Assembly (NCBI GenBank): GCA_963755825.1
Contig: CAVWLA010000003.1
Location: 1,674,001 to 1,738,000, forward strand
Origin: DATBQN01 sp963755825
Lineage (GTDB): Bacteria > Acidobacteriota > Thermoanaerobaculia > Multivoradales > UBA5704
Length of the DNA: 64,000 bases
Direction: 5' to 3'
The position numbers and the translations under genes were made by a program. Every line of letters begins with the position of its first letter. The stretch's first letter is position 1. Below are positions 24,925 through 33,521 of this stretch, piece after piece. The notes beneath the pieces are model-generated. The model saw only the letters and a program-made list of their open reading frames with translations, was not told where the DNA came from and did not search any database.

Positions 24925-27399
24925 ATGGTGACCCCGCGCCCCGCCCTCGTCCTCGCGCTCTCTCTCGCCGCCGGCTCGTTCTCCGCCTGCCGCGCTCCAT
25001 CGCCGGGCACGGTGCCCGGCCCGGCGCCGCAGCGCCTGCTGCTCCCCACCGGCATGCGGCTCGACCCGGCGGGCCGCTCGACCGCGGTCGGCAACATGCC
25101 GCTCGCCATGGTCGCTTCGCCGGAGGGCGACCGCCTCGTCGTCATCCTCTGCGGCTGGCGCCAGGAGGGGATCCAGGTGATCGAGAGCGCCTCCGGCCGC
25201 GTCCTCCAGACGCTGCCGCAGGAGGCGGCCTTCTTCGGTCTCGCCTTCTCGCGCGACGGCCGCACGCTCTACGCCTCGGGTGGCAACGAGGACGCCGTCT
25301 ATCGCTACGCCTGGCGGCAGGGGCGGGCGGTGCCCGACGGCCGCATCGCGCTGGCGGAGAAGAAGCCGAAGGAGCCTGGCACCCGTTTCCCCGCCGGCCT
25401 CGCGGTGTCGCCGGCCGGCGACCGCCTCTACGTCGCCGAGAACCTCGGCAACGCGCTCGCCGTGGTCGACCCGGCGACCGGCCGCGTGGCGCAGCGGCTG
25501 CCCACCGGCCCCTACCCGTACGGCGTGGCGGTCGCTCCGGACGGCGCCGTCTACGTCTCCGCCTGGGGCGGCTCCGAGATCTCCGTCTTCAAGCCGGCGG
25601 CGGATGGGCGCCTCGCCGACGTGGGCCGCATCGCGGTCGGCCGCCACCCCTCGGCGCTCCTCCTCAACGCCGACGGCTCGCGCCTCTTCGTCGCTCTCGC
25701 CAGCCTCGACCGCGTCGCCGCCGTCGACACCGGCGCCCGTCGCGTCGTCGCCGAGCTCGCCGATCCAGCGCCCGCCGGCCCGGCGGAGGGGAGCACGCCC
25801 AACGCCCTCGCTCTGGACGCCGCCGGCACACGGCTCTTCGTCGCCGAGGCGGACGACGACTCGATCGCCGTCTTCGACCTCTCCCCCGCCACGTCAGGAA
25901 TCGGCGGCGCCGGCGTGGCCGGCAAGGGCGGCGCGGCCGGCAGGGGCGGCCGCGGCGACCGGGGCGACCGGCTGACGGGCCGCATCCCCACCGAGTGGTA
26001 CCCGACGGCGGTCCTCGTGCGCGGCGGCACGCTCGCCGTCTTGAGCGGCAAGGGGCGCGGCACCGGTCCCAATCCCACCAACGACCAGCCGGGCGCCAAG
26101 CACGTCCCCGCCTCGTCGACCTACACGCTCGGCCAGCTCAACGGCACGCTCGAGGACATCCCGCTCCCCGGCGGCGACCTCGCGGACCTCACGCGGCGGG
26201 TGGCGGCGGCCGACGGCTGGGACCGCCCGATCGCCGAGGCGAAGGATCGGCGGGCCGCGCTGCCGCCGCTCGAGCACGTCGTCTATGTGATCAGGGAGAA
26301 CCGTACCTACGACCAGCTGCTCGCCGACCTGCCACAGGGGGACGGCGACCGCTCGCTCCTCTTCTTCCCGCGCGCCGTCACCCCCAACCTCCACGCGCTC
26401 GCCGAGCGCTTCGGCCTCTACGACCGCTTCCTGGTCAACGCCGAGGTGAGCAACCAGGGCCACCCCTGGTCGACCTCGGCCTATGCCACCGATTACACCG
26501 AGAAGACGACGCCGGCGGCCTACTCGGACCGCTACGCCGGGGCGCCGGAGGAAGCCGACATCGACGAGCCGGCGGGCGGCTACCTTTGGAACCTGGCCGC
26601 CGCCAAGGGGATCTCCTTCCGCGACTACGGCGAGTACGGCAAGGCCGAGACGCGCCCGGGCGGCGCCATCGTCTACACCTCGGCGAAGCCGGCGCTGGCG
26701 CCCTTCGTGTCGCCCGCCTACCCGGCGTGGGACCTCGACATCCTCGACCAGGTCCGCGCCGACGCCTGGCTCGCCGAGTTTCGCGGCTACGTGGCGAGCG
26801 GCCGGATGCCGGCGCTCGAGCTGCTCTCGCTCCCCGGCGACCACACCTCCGGCGCCAGGGCCGGCATGCGGACGCCGCGCGCCTACGTCGCCGACAACGA
26901 CCTCGCGCTCGGCCGCATCGTCGAGGCGGTCTCGGCCTCGCCCTTCTGGAAGAGCACGGCGATCTTCGTCGTCGAGGACGACGCCCAGGACGGCCCCGAC
27001 CACGTCGACTCGCACCGCTCGGTCCTCCTCGTCGTCTCCCCCTACAGCCGCGCCGGCGTCGTCCACCGCTTCGTCAACACCACCGACGTGCTGGCGACGA
27101 TCGAGTCGATCCTCGGCCTCTCGGCGCTCTCCCACTTCGACTACTACGGCCGGCCGCTCACCGGCCTCTTCACCGGCTCCCCCGACCTCCGCCCCTATCG
27201 CGCCCTCCGCCCCGAGGTGCCCATGGACGAGAAGAACCCGGCCGGCGAGAACGCCGCGCGCTCCGCGCGCCTCGACCTGAGCGAGCCCGACGTCGCCGAC
27301 ATGGCGCTCTTCAACCGCGTCCTCTGGCAGGCCGTGAAGGGAGGCGCCCCGCCGCCGCCGCGGCGCATGGCGCAGCTCGACGTCGAGCGGGCGCGGTGA
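24925..27399 (+). CDS. YncE-like beta-propeller fused to phosphoesterase
   Basis: 824 residues. A signal peptide with Cys at the possible lipobox (SLAAGSFSAC) suggests a lipoprotein. Residues about 30-380 are a beta-propeller with repeated units (AVSPAGDRLYVAENLGNALAVVDPATG; GVAVAPDGAVYVSAWGG). A Gly/Arg linker follows (about 330-350). Residues about 440-790 are a phosphoesterase of the alkaline-phosphatase clan (PF04185): VVYVIRENRTYDQLL holds the nucleophile Thr region, with DHTSG and the late VEDDAQDGPDHVDSHRS metal-binding segment. Probably an exported phosphate- or phospholipid-releasing enzyme. GGAGGTTG precedes ATG 24925. Confidence 0.85.
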   Translation: MVTPRPALVLALSLAAGSFSACRAPSPGTVPGPAPQRLLLPTGMRLDPAGRSTAVGNMPLAMVASPEGDRLVVILCGWRQEGIQVIESASGRVLQTLPQEAAFFGLAFSRDGRTLYASGGNEDAVYRYAWRQGRAVPDGRIALAEKKPKEPGTRFPAGLAVSPAGDRLYVAENLGNALAVVDPATGRVAQRLPTGPYPYGVAVAPDGAVYVSAWGGSEISVFKPAADGRLADVGRIAVGRHPSALLLNADGSRLFVALASLDRVAAVDTGARRVVAELADPAPAGPAEGSTPNALALDAAGTRLFVAEADDDSIAVFDLSPATSGIGGAGVAGKGGAAGRGGRGDRGDRLTGRIPTEWYPTAVLVRGGTLAVLSGKGRGTGPNPTNDQPGAKHVPASSTYTLGQLNGTLEDIPLPGGDLADLTRRVAAADGWDRPIAEAKDRRAALPPLEHVVYVIRENRTYDQLLADLPQGDGDRSLLFFPRAVTPNLHALAERFGLYDRFLVNAEVSNQGHPWSTSAYATDYTEKTTPAAYSDRYAGAPEEADIDEPAGGYLWNLAAAKGISFRDYGEYGKAETRPGGAIVYTSAKPALAPFVSPAYPAWDLDILDQVRADAWLAEFRGYVASGRMPALELLSLPGDHTSGARAGMRTPRAYVADNDLALGRIVEAVSASPFWKSTAIFVVEDDAQDGPDHVDSHRSVLLVVSPYSRAGVVHRFVNTTDVLATIESILGLSALSHFDYYGRPLTGLFTGSPDLRPYRALRPEVPMDEKNPAGENAARSARLDLSEPDVADMALFNRVLWQAVKGGAPPPPRRMAQLDVERAR

Positions 27400-27465
27400 G
27401 GGCGAGCGAGCGCCGGCGGCCGTCCTCTCGCCGGCGGCAAGGCTCGGTCCGATAGACCGCCGAGC

Positions 27466-27888
27466 TCACTTCCGCATCGCCGGCGTGTGGGTGATGCCCA
27501 CCAGCAGACCCTCCGGCCCCAGCAGCCGCGTGACGACCTGGCCCCAGGGCTCCGTGCGCGCCGCGACCAGCAGCTCGTAGCCCTGCGACGTGAGCTCGGC
27601 GGTCGCCTGTCCGATGTCACGCACGTCGAACTCGATCCACGCCTGCGGCACGGGGACATCGCCGGGCCACTGATCCGTCCCGAAGCACGACTCCGCCGCC
27701 TGCGCCAGCGGCCAGAGGGCGAAGTGCTTCGCGCCCTCCAGCTCGCCCGTGTACAGATAGCCGCTGGCATCCTCCTTCAGCGAAATTCCGAGAGACTCGC
27801 GATAGAACCTGCGGCTGGCGGCCGGGTCGCGAACGATCGGGCCGAAACCGGCGATGAACAGGACGTCGATGTTCTTCGGCGTTTGCAT
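27466..27888 (-). CDS. VOC-fold protein
   Basis: 140 residues from ATG 27888, preceded by AGAGGAG; an upstream in-frame ATG lacks a site. The pattern IAGFGPIVRDPAASRRFYRESLG, GYLYTGELEGAKHFALWPL and WIEFDVRDIGQATAELTSQGY, then PWGQVVTRLLGPEGLLVGI is a single-chain VOC protein, usually a homodimer with a metal or small-molecule site. Distinct from the VOC protein at 6003. An inverted repeat of CGCCGGCG units (27411-27436) separates it from the convergent phosphoesterase gene. Confidence 0.8.
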   Translation of the reverse strand: MQTPKNIDVLFIAGFGPIVRDPAASRRFYRESLGISLKEDASGYLYTGELEGAKHFALWPLAQAAESCFGTDQWPGDVPVPQAWIEFDVRDIGQATAELTSQGYELLVAARTEPWGQVVTRLLGPEGLLVGITHTPAMRK

Positions 27889-28010
27889 GAGTGGTCTCCT
27901 CTGATTCGTCGTTGACGGCACGCGGGGCGGCGGGCCGCATTCGCCGTATCGGGGATTCGATCACAACGCCGCAGTCAGAGGCTCGCGACCTCCTCGGATG
28001 TTGACTCCCG

Positions 28011-28043
28011 CGCCTGTCGGATTTACGCTCAAACCGGCAGGAG
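28011..28043 (+). promoter_or_regulatory. Sigma-70-like promoter of the deleted gene pair
   Basis: TTGACT, 17-bp spacer, TACGCT. The same element, with TAGCGT as -10, precedes the intact pair at 32070-32100, and the sequence continues to match through GCAGGAGAG to the start codon. Confidence 0.55.
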
Positions 28044-28050
28044 AGAAAAA

Positions 28051-28128
28051 ATGCAACTGCGAATGCCGCGGATATTGATCTCCACATCACTGCCCACCTT
28101 GAGCTCTTCCGGCGTGGAGGCACGATGA
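28051..28128 (+). pseudogene. Deleted copy of the Cys-rich peptide gene at 32125
   Basis: The promoter, ribosome site and first codons (MQLR) match the gene at 32125, but after about nine codons it jumps to the sequence just before the next gene (GAGCTCTTCCGGCG). It encodes only 25 residues and no Cys. The stop codon overlaps the start of the following deleted gene. Confidence 0.8.
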
Positions 28129-28280
28129 GCCGACGGGGATTCGCCGCGTTGATCGTGGCCGGGGCGGTCGCCGGCAGCATCCCGGACGACAAGTTCTCCC
28201 TCGACTGGGAGAAGGCCCGCTCGATCTGGGATTCGGACAGCAAGAAGTTGATCAAGGGCGGCGTCAAGAGCAGAGGCTGA
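28125..28280 (+). pseudogene. Internally deleted in-frame copy of the gene at 32475
   Basis: 51 codons: SRRGFAALIVAGAVAG (the signal-peptide start of the 32475 gene) is joined in frame to SIPDDKFSLDWEKARSIWDS and its C-terminus. Roughly 270 codons are missing. The sequence on both sides of the join is almost identical to the parent, so the event is recent or the ends are under selection. It might still be translated as a short exported peptide. Confidence 0.85.
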
Positions 28281-28403
28281 CCGGTTACCTCAATCCGCTT
28301 TTGCCGGCCCCGCGAGAGCCGGCACCTCGCCATCGAGCCTTTTGCAGCCGATCTTCTTGACCATGCTGTAGGTCGTCTTACCCGCTGTAGTAGCCTTCGG
28401 CTC

Positions 28404-30167
28404 ATGCGAAACCTTGCCTGCTTTCTGCTCGCCGCCAGCGTCTGCTCCTCAGCCCATGCCCAGGCCGCCTCGGTGACCGAGCGTGTGGCGCAACAGAATG
28501 CGCTGTTCGAGGACTTCTATCAGGCCGATCTCAAGAGTGCGCCGGAGCGGGCGACCTCGGTCGGCGACGATCGCTACAACGCGCAGCTGGCCGATGCCTC
28601 GCTGGCGCATATCGAGCGCCGGCACGCGGAGAGCAGCGCCTTCCTGGCGCGGCTGCGTGCCATCCCGACCACCGGCATGGCGGAGACCGACCGGGTGTCG
28701 CACGAGCTCCTCGAGCAGCAACTCGTCCGCGCCGAAGTGACCTACGAGCTCAAGGACGACGAGATGCCGCTCAACCAGATGAACGGCGTCCATACCTCGC
28801 TCGCCGATCTCCCGTTGAGCGTGCCCTTCGATTCCGTGCGGCACTACGAGGATTACATCGCGCGCCTCCACCAGATCCCGCGGGTGTTCGAGCAGACCAT
28901 CGAGGTGCTGCGCGCCGGCCTCCGGGACGGCCTGATGCCGCCGAAGCTCGTCGTCGACAAGCTGCCCGGGCAGTGCGCGGGGATCGTCTCGGCAAACCCT
29001 TTCCTGCTGCCGCTGAAGAGATTTCCGGCGAGCTTCTCGGCGGCCGAGAAGCAGCGGCTGACGGCCGCCATCACCAAGGCGGCCACCGAGGAAGTCCTGC
29101 CGGCATACCGGCGGCTGGCGACGTTTCTGCGCGTTGAGTACGCGCCGAAGGGGCGGACCGCGATCTCGGTCGAGAGCCTGCCGGACGGCAAGCGGCGCTA
29201 CGCCGAGGCGGTGAAGGCGATGACCACCGTCGACATCACGCCGGAGGCCGTCCATCAGCTCGGCCTCCAGGAGGTGGCGCGGATCACGGCGGAGATGACC
29301 AAGCTGGCGCTGGCGCAGGGCTCCAAGGATCTCGCCGCGTTCCGCGCCGCGATCGCCAGCGATCCGAAATGGCAGCCGACGAGCGAGGACCAGATCGTCG
29401 CCGATTTCAAGCGGCACATCGACGAGATGCAGCCGCGGCTGCCGGAGCTCTTCGGGCTGCTGCCGAAGGCGCCGGTGACCGTCGAGGCGATTCCCGACTT
29501 CGACAAGGCTGCGGCGACGCACTACGTCCACGGCACGCCGGACGGCAAACGGGCCGGCCGTGTGGTGGTCGCCGTCTCCGATCCGACCCATCGCACGCTG
29601 GTGCTCGACGAGGCCGTCGCGTATCACGAGGGCGTGCCCGGCCACCACCTGCAGCTCAGCGTGGCGCAGCAGCTCCAGGGGCTGCCGAAGTTCCGCGTGC
29701 TCGACGCGCGCGGCCTGTCCGCCTACACCGAGGGCTGGGCGCTCTACGCGGAAGAGCTCGGCAAGGAGGTCGGCCTCTACAAGGACCCGGTGTCCGACTA
29801 CGGCCGGCTGAACTCGGAGCTCTTCCGCGCCGTGCGGCTGGTCGTCGACACCGGCATCCACGACAAGGGCTGGACCCGCGACCAGGTGATCGCCTACATG
29901 CACGAGAACGACGTCAACGACGTCTTGGCGCAGACGGAGACCGACCGCTACATCGCGCGGCCGGGCCAGGCGCTGGCCTACAAGATGGGGCAGCTGAAGA
30001 TCCGCGAGCTGCGCGACCGCGCCAGAGCCCAGCTCGGGCCCCGCTTCGACCTCAAGGCCTTCCACGACGAAGTCCTGAGCGGCGGACCGCTGCCGCTCGA
30101 CCTGCTGGCGGAGCGCGTGGAGGGGTGGATCAAAAGCCAGGTGAAGGCGGGGGCAGCGGGGCGATGA
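28404..30167 (+). CDS. DUF885 family zinc peptidase-like protein, exported
   Basis: 587 residues. Signal peptide 1-21 (NLACFLLAASVCSSAHAQA). The family is identified by the zinc motif HEGVPGHH (H408, E409, H414 or H415) with the downstream YTEGWALYAEELGKE, in which the second Glu is the likely third ligand, and by YHEGVPGHHLQL and LAYKMGQLKIRELR near the end. DUF885 proteins are large helical periplasmic carboxypeptidase- or dipeptidase-like enzymes with the M32/M3 fold. Full family length. Monocistronic; the start is in a region with few alternatives and no strong ribosome site. Confidence 0.85.
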   Translation: MRNLACFLLAASVCSSAHAQAASVTERVAQQNALFEDFYQADLKSAPERATSVGDDRYNAQLADASLAHIERRHAESSAFLARLRAIPTTGMAETDRVSHELLEQQLVRAEVTYELKDDEMPLNQMNGVHTSLADLPLSVPFDSVRHYEDYIARLHQIPRVFEQTIEVLRAGLRDGLMPPKLVVDKLPGQCAGIVSANPFLLPLKRFPASFSAAEKQRLTAAITKAATEEVLPAYRRLATFLRVEYAPKGRTAISVESLPDGKRRYAEAVKAMTTVDITPEAVHQLGLQEVARITAEMTKLALAQGSKDLAAFRAAIASDPKWQPTSEDQIVADFKRHIDEMQPRLPELFGLLPKAPVTVEAIPDFDKAAATHYVHGTPDGKRAGRVVVAVSDPTHRTLVLDEAVAYHEGVPGHHLQLSVAQQLQGLPKFRVLDARGLSAYTEGWALYAEELGKEVGLYKDPVSDYGRLNSELFRAVRLVVDTGIHDKGWTRDQVIAYMHENDVNDVLAQTETDRYIARPGQALAYKMGQLKIRELRDRARAQLGPRFDLKAFHDEVLSGGPLPLDLLAERVEGWIKSQVKAGAAGR

Positions 30168-30305
30168 GGGACGTCGCCCTAACTGGACCCTATCGGCGCC
30201 TCGGATAGCGACGAGCCAGCGCCCGGACCCGCTACCCAGCGCCAGATGATCCTTGCCGCCCTTAATGCCGCAAGTTATATTAGGCTGCAACAGGAGGAAC
30301 GGACG

Positions 30306-30812
30306 ATGCGAAAAGTCTTTGCACCGATGATCGCGGCCATTCTTTTGGCGCCTCTCTCCGCCCATGCTTCGTCGCAGTGGACTGCGGTCGGAGTTTCCGG
30401 ATCGTTTGCCAGCGCCAACATCAAGGTCGGCGCCTTCACCGCCCCCGTCGGGGTAGGGAACGGAGTGGGAATCACCTACTATGCCGGAAGCATTGCGGGG
30501 ACAGATCCCTTTCCAGTGGCCTACAACGTGACGTCCTATGAGACGCTGCCAGCTTGGACAACTCTGACGATCGGTTACAGCGGCGTCGTCTCGGGAACCT
30601 CGATCGTCGCCACGCTCTATAGCGTGGCCCCGGCGACCGGAAGCCGCACCGCGATCTGTTCGGCCTCCAGCCTCACCACCACGACGACGAGCAGCTGCAC
30701 CTTCAGCTCGACATCCATGGACTTCAGCGCCAACGCCTACTACGTCGAGGTGATCATCGACCGCAGCACGACGTCGCAGTTTCCGACCATCAACTTCGTC
30801 GGCATCAACTGA
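30306..30812 (+). CDS. Secreted beta-rich protein, unknown
   Basis: 168 residues from ATG 30306, with AGGAGGAA upstream. Signal peptide about 1-21 (APMIAAILLAPLSAHA). The mature protein is rich in Ser, Thr, Val, Gly and Tyr and reads as a beta-sandwich; a Thr/Ser run (SSLTTTTTSSC) lies near the middle, with two Cys about eleven residues apart that could form one disulfide. No lipobox or anchor. A secreted or surface protein of unknown function. The degenerate tRNA-Sec fragment begins 35 bases after its stop codon. Confidence 0.7.
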   Translation: MRKVFAPMIAAILLAPLSAHASSQWTAVGVSGSFASANIKVGAFTAPVGVGNGVGITYYAGSIAGTDPFPVAYNVTSYETLPAWTTLTIGYSGVVSGTSIVATLYSVAPATGSRTAICSASSLTTTTTSSCTFSSTSMDFSANAYYVEVIIDRSTTSQFPTINFVGIN

Positions 30813-30846
30813 GCTTCCTGGCCGCTCAGATTGAGTGCTCCGCCTG

Positions 30847-30886
30847 CTGGCGGAGGCGCATGGGAGTCGAACCCAGGTTTTGAAGG
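30847..30886 (-). repeat. Degenerate tRNA-Sec 3' fragment (old attachment site)
   Basis: Compared with the tRNA 3' half at 56780, 29 bases match with two changes, then about 31 bases are missing, then GGTTTTGAAG matches again. Likely the scar of an older integration at the same tRNA type. Not a functional tRNA. Confidence 0.6.
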
Positions 30887-30992
30887 CGCGGGCGGCGATG
30901 CTCGCTCGCCAGGGACGTCACGTCCCGGCAGGTTCCGGGGAGCTCCTGTTCGAGACATCGTCCCGAGGCGGAGATATGCTTCCAACCGCCTC

Positions 30993-32042
30993 ATGCCAGA
31001 GATCCGATACCTCCAGCCGGTCTCGCCCGCGGCGGGAACCGGGCTGGTGGCCGAGGTCTACTCTCAGGCGCGGCGGGAGTTCGGGTTGCTGGCGCCGATC
31101 CCTCTCCACTCTCCGCTGCCGCGGCTGCTCGCCGGCGCCTGGTGCGTGCTGCGGGAGACCCTCGTCGCCGGTCACGTCGCGAGACCGGTCAAGGAGGCCC
31201 TGGCGGCGGAGATCTCGCGCCTCAACCGCTGCCCTTATTGCATCGACGCCCATACCCTCATGCTGGAAGCAGCCGGGGAGCGGGACGCCGCCCGGGCGCT
31301 CGCGGCCAGGAAAGCCGGCGCATTGCGCGACGAGAGGCTCCGCGAGGTCGTGGCCTGGGGAGCGGCGCAGCGTTCTCCCGGAGCCGCCGCGCTGTCACGG
31401 CCGCCTTTCCCGGCCGCGGATGCCAGCGAGATGATCGGCACCGCGGTGGCGTTCCACTACATCAACCGGATGGCCCACGTCTTCCTGCCTGAATCGCCAT
31501 ACCCCCTGCCCTCGATGGCTCATTGGGCCAAGGGGTGGATCCGGAAGCTCGCCGCCGGCCGTTTTGCGGCGCTCGTCTCGGTCCGTCGCGTGCCGGGTGC
31601 GTCGCTGACCCTCCTCGAGCCCGCCGATCTGCCGGCCGACCTCCCCTGGGCACGGGCGAATCCCAGCGTGGCCGGCGCCTTCGCACGCTATGCCGCAGCG
31701 GTGGACGCCGCGGTCCAGGGCGCGCTGCACGAGTCGGTACGCGAGCGGGTGTTGGAACGGCTCGCAGCCTGGGATGGCACCGATCCGGGCCTCGGGGGTC
31801 TGGACCCGAGAGAGCTCGACACCGCGCTGGCCGGGGTTCCCCCAGAAGAGAGGGCCGCGGGCCGCTTCGCCCTCCTCACCGCGCTCGCCTCCTACCGGGT
31901 GGACGACGCCGTCGTCGCCGCCTATCGCGCCCGGTATCCCACCGACACCCAACTGCTCGGTGCGGCCGCCTGGGTGTGCTACGTCTCCGCCCGGCGGGTG
32001 GGACAGTGGCTCTGGGAAGGGCTCCCCGCCGGCTATCGCTGA
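30993..32042 (+). CDS. Carboxymuconolactone decarboxylase/AhpD-like protein
   Basis: 349 residues from ATG 30993; the open frame extends upstream through the tRNA fragment without a start signal. Residues 60-110 contain the AhpD fold's redox motif in LNRCPYCIDAHTLML (CxxC plus His). The full length is about twice that of a single AhpD domain, and the C-terminal half (PPEERAAGRFALLTALASYRVDD, ARYPTDTQLLGAAAWVCY) looks like a second, motif-less copy, as in internally duplicated relatives. Probably an alkylhydroperoxidase-like or decarboxylase-like cytoplasmic protein. No operon partner. Confidence 0.75.
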   Translation: MPEIRYLQPVSPAAGTGLVAEVYSQARREFGLLAPIPLHSPLPRLLAGAWCVLRETLVAGHVARPVKEALAAEISRLNRCPYCIDAHTLMLEAAGERDAARALAARKAGALRDERLREVVAWGAAQRSPGAAALSRPPFPAADASEMIGTAVAFHYINRMAHVFLPESPYPLPSMAHWAKGWIRKLAAGRFAALVSVRRVPGASLTLLEPADLPADLPWARANPSVAGAFARYAAAVDAAVQGALHESVRERVLERLAAWDGTDPGLGGLDPRELDTALAGVPPEERAAGRFALLTALASYRVDDAVVAAYRARYPTDTQLLGAAAWVCYVSARRVGQWLWEGLPAGYR

Positions 32043-32069
32043 CTCCCGCCTTCTGGTGCCGGGCCTCTT

Positions 32070-32100
32070 CGACGTTGACTCCCGAGCGGGTCGGATGTAG
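32070..32100 (+). promoter_or_regulatory. Sigma-70-like promoter of the Cys-rich peptide/LolA-like pair
   Basis: TTGACT, 17 bp, TAGCGT, then GCAGGAGAG before ATG 32125. The same arrangement is conserved at 28011, which supports it as a real promoter. Confidence 0.6.
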
Positions 32101-32124
32101 CGTCAAACCAGCAGGAGAGCAAAA

Positions 32125-32451
32125 ATGCAACTACGGCTTTCTCGGGCGTTGATCTTGACGCTGCTGGCCGCCTTGGCAACGGTTGAGGCAAACGCCGCCG
32201 GCGGGGGCGGCTGTATTCTCCTGCCGCCCCCACCACTCCCCAACGGCGAAGACGCCTGCCACCCGGCGTCGGCCTGCTCGCTGAACAGTGACTGTGTACA
32301 GGCCCCCACCTCTCTGCCCGCGGTGGACATCAATGTCGTTCAGTCGTCCGGTTATGTCGCCGGGGTGACGCCGTGTGGCACCTACACCTGCATGTTCTTC
32401 TTCCGCTGCTGCTGTGGCAACCGATTCGGCACCAGCGTCTGTGACGGTTGA
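32125..32451 (+). CDS. Secreted Cys-rich peptide (108 aa, 10 Cys)
   Basis: Signal peptide about 1-24 (LSRALILTLLAALATVEANA). The mature peptide starts with GGGGC and a Pro run, then has a spaced-Cys domain (DACHPASACSLNSDC), a Val/Thr stretch and a terminal FRCCCGNRFGTSVCDG. Ten Cys in about 80 residues imply a disulfide-rich exported peptide. GGAGAG lies upstream of ATG 32125, itself behind a conserved promoter. The LolA-like gene starts 24 bases after its stop, so the two probably form an operon, which is also seen as a deleted copy at 28 kb. Function unknown. Confidence 0.75.
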   Translation: MQLRLSRALILTLLAALATVEANAAGGGGCILLPPPPLPNGEDACHPASACSLNSDCVQAPTSLPAVDINVVQSSGYVAGVTPCGTYTCMFFFRCCCGNRFGTSVCDG

Positions 32452-32474
32452 GAGCTTCCGGCGAGGTGGGCATC

Positions 32475-33446
32475 ATGAAACGACGAGGATTCGCCGCGTT
32501 GATCGTGGCGGCAGCGGTCGCCAGCAGCCTGACCGCGGCGCCGCAGCCGGGCAGGACGGCATCTCAGGACCCGGCCCTTGGCGACGCCCTGCAGGCGATG
32601 GCTGCGGCGCTCCGCAACCTCAGCTCGGTTCACCTGCACGCCAAGGGCGTTCTGCAGGCCGCCGCAGGGCCGAATGGTGCGGCCGAGAGCCAAAGCACCG
32701 TGGACTACACCTACTGGGCCGCGGGCCGCAGGTACATGGTCGCGGTGAGCACCGCCGGCTCGCATCCCCTCGCTCCGGACTTCTCGGTCGCCTTCAACGG
32801 CAAGCAGCTCGAGCTGTTCATCCCCGCCGAGGGATTGCTCTCCGTGCAGAAGGACGATTCGGCCTCCCTGCCGATCTCGCTGCCCAATCCCTTCCTCTTG
32901 TTCTTCGACTACCTGCACGTCATCAACGACGGATGTGACGGCTGCATGCCGCGAATCCCCGACCTCAATGCCAAGGCCCTGCGCCTGGGGAACCCGGGAA
33001 TTGTCCGGCTGCAGGGGAACGACGAGAAGGACAGCCCCGGCCTGGGCGCGGGTCGCGCCATGGTGATCCAGATCCCGGGAGACGCCGACAAGGGAACGGC
33101 CTTCGAGCACCGGCTCACCCTGGAGCCGGCGGGCACCGGCTGGAGGCTGCGCCGCAGCCGCCGGCTGACGCGAGACGGGCGCCCCCTCTCCGACCTCCAC
33201 TACGACGGCTTCACCAGCGCCGGTCCGCACGGGGATCTCGACTTCCCGACCCGCATCAGCCTCGACGTCTACGACCCCGAGCACGAGGGCGCCCTCCAGA
33301 TGCATCTCGAGTACACCGTGGACGTCCTCGAGATCAACCGGAGCATCCCGGACGACAAGTTCTCCCTCGATTGGGAGAAGGCCCGTTCGATCTGGGATTC
33401 GGACAGCAAGACGTTCATCAAGGGCGGCGTCAAGAGCAGGAGCTGA
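32475..33446 (+). CDS. Exported LolA/outer-membrane lipoprotein-sorting-like protein
   Basis: 323 residues from ATG 32475. Signal peptide about 1-22 (GFAALIVAAAVASSLTAA). The body alternates long beta strands (YTYWAAGRRYMVAVSTAG, FSVAFNGKQLELFIPAEG, YDPEHEGALQMHLEYTVDV) as in the half-barrel LolA/LolB fold, which carries lipids or lipoproteins across the periplasm. One DGCDGC Cys pair lies in a loop. The end VLEINRSIPDDKFSLDWEKAR is a typical terminal strand. Second gene of a pair with the Cys-rich peptide. A 51-codon internally deleted copy exists at 28125. Client unknown. Confidence 0.65.
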   Translation: MKRRGFAALIVAAAVASSLTAAPQPGRTASQDPALGDALQAMAAALRNLSSVHLHAKGVLQAAAGPNGAAESQSTVDYTYWAAGRRYMVAVSTAGSHPLAPDFSVAFNGKQLELFIPAEGLLSVQKDDSASLPISLPNPFLLFFDYLHVINDGCDGCMPRIPDLNAKALRLGNPGIVRLQGNDEKDSPGLGAGRAMVIQIPGDADKGTAFEHRLTLEPAGTGWRLRRSRRLTRDGRPLSDLHYDGFTSAGPHGDLDFPTRISLDVYDPEHEGALQMHLEYTVDVLEINRSIPDDKFSLDWEKARSIWDSDSKTFIKGGVKSRS

Positions 33447-33521
33447 CCGCTCTCCCGGCCTGGGTTCTTCGTACGAAAGGCGTGCCCAGATCGGTGCCAG
33501 CTATGAGAAGCTGATGGGCTG

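Noticed and set aside
24039..27455. 1,138-codon open frame on the plus strand
   Set aside because: Arg/Pro/Gly-rich shadow of the methyltransferase and phosphoesterase genes, with no ribosome site or motif.
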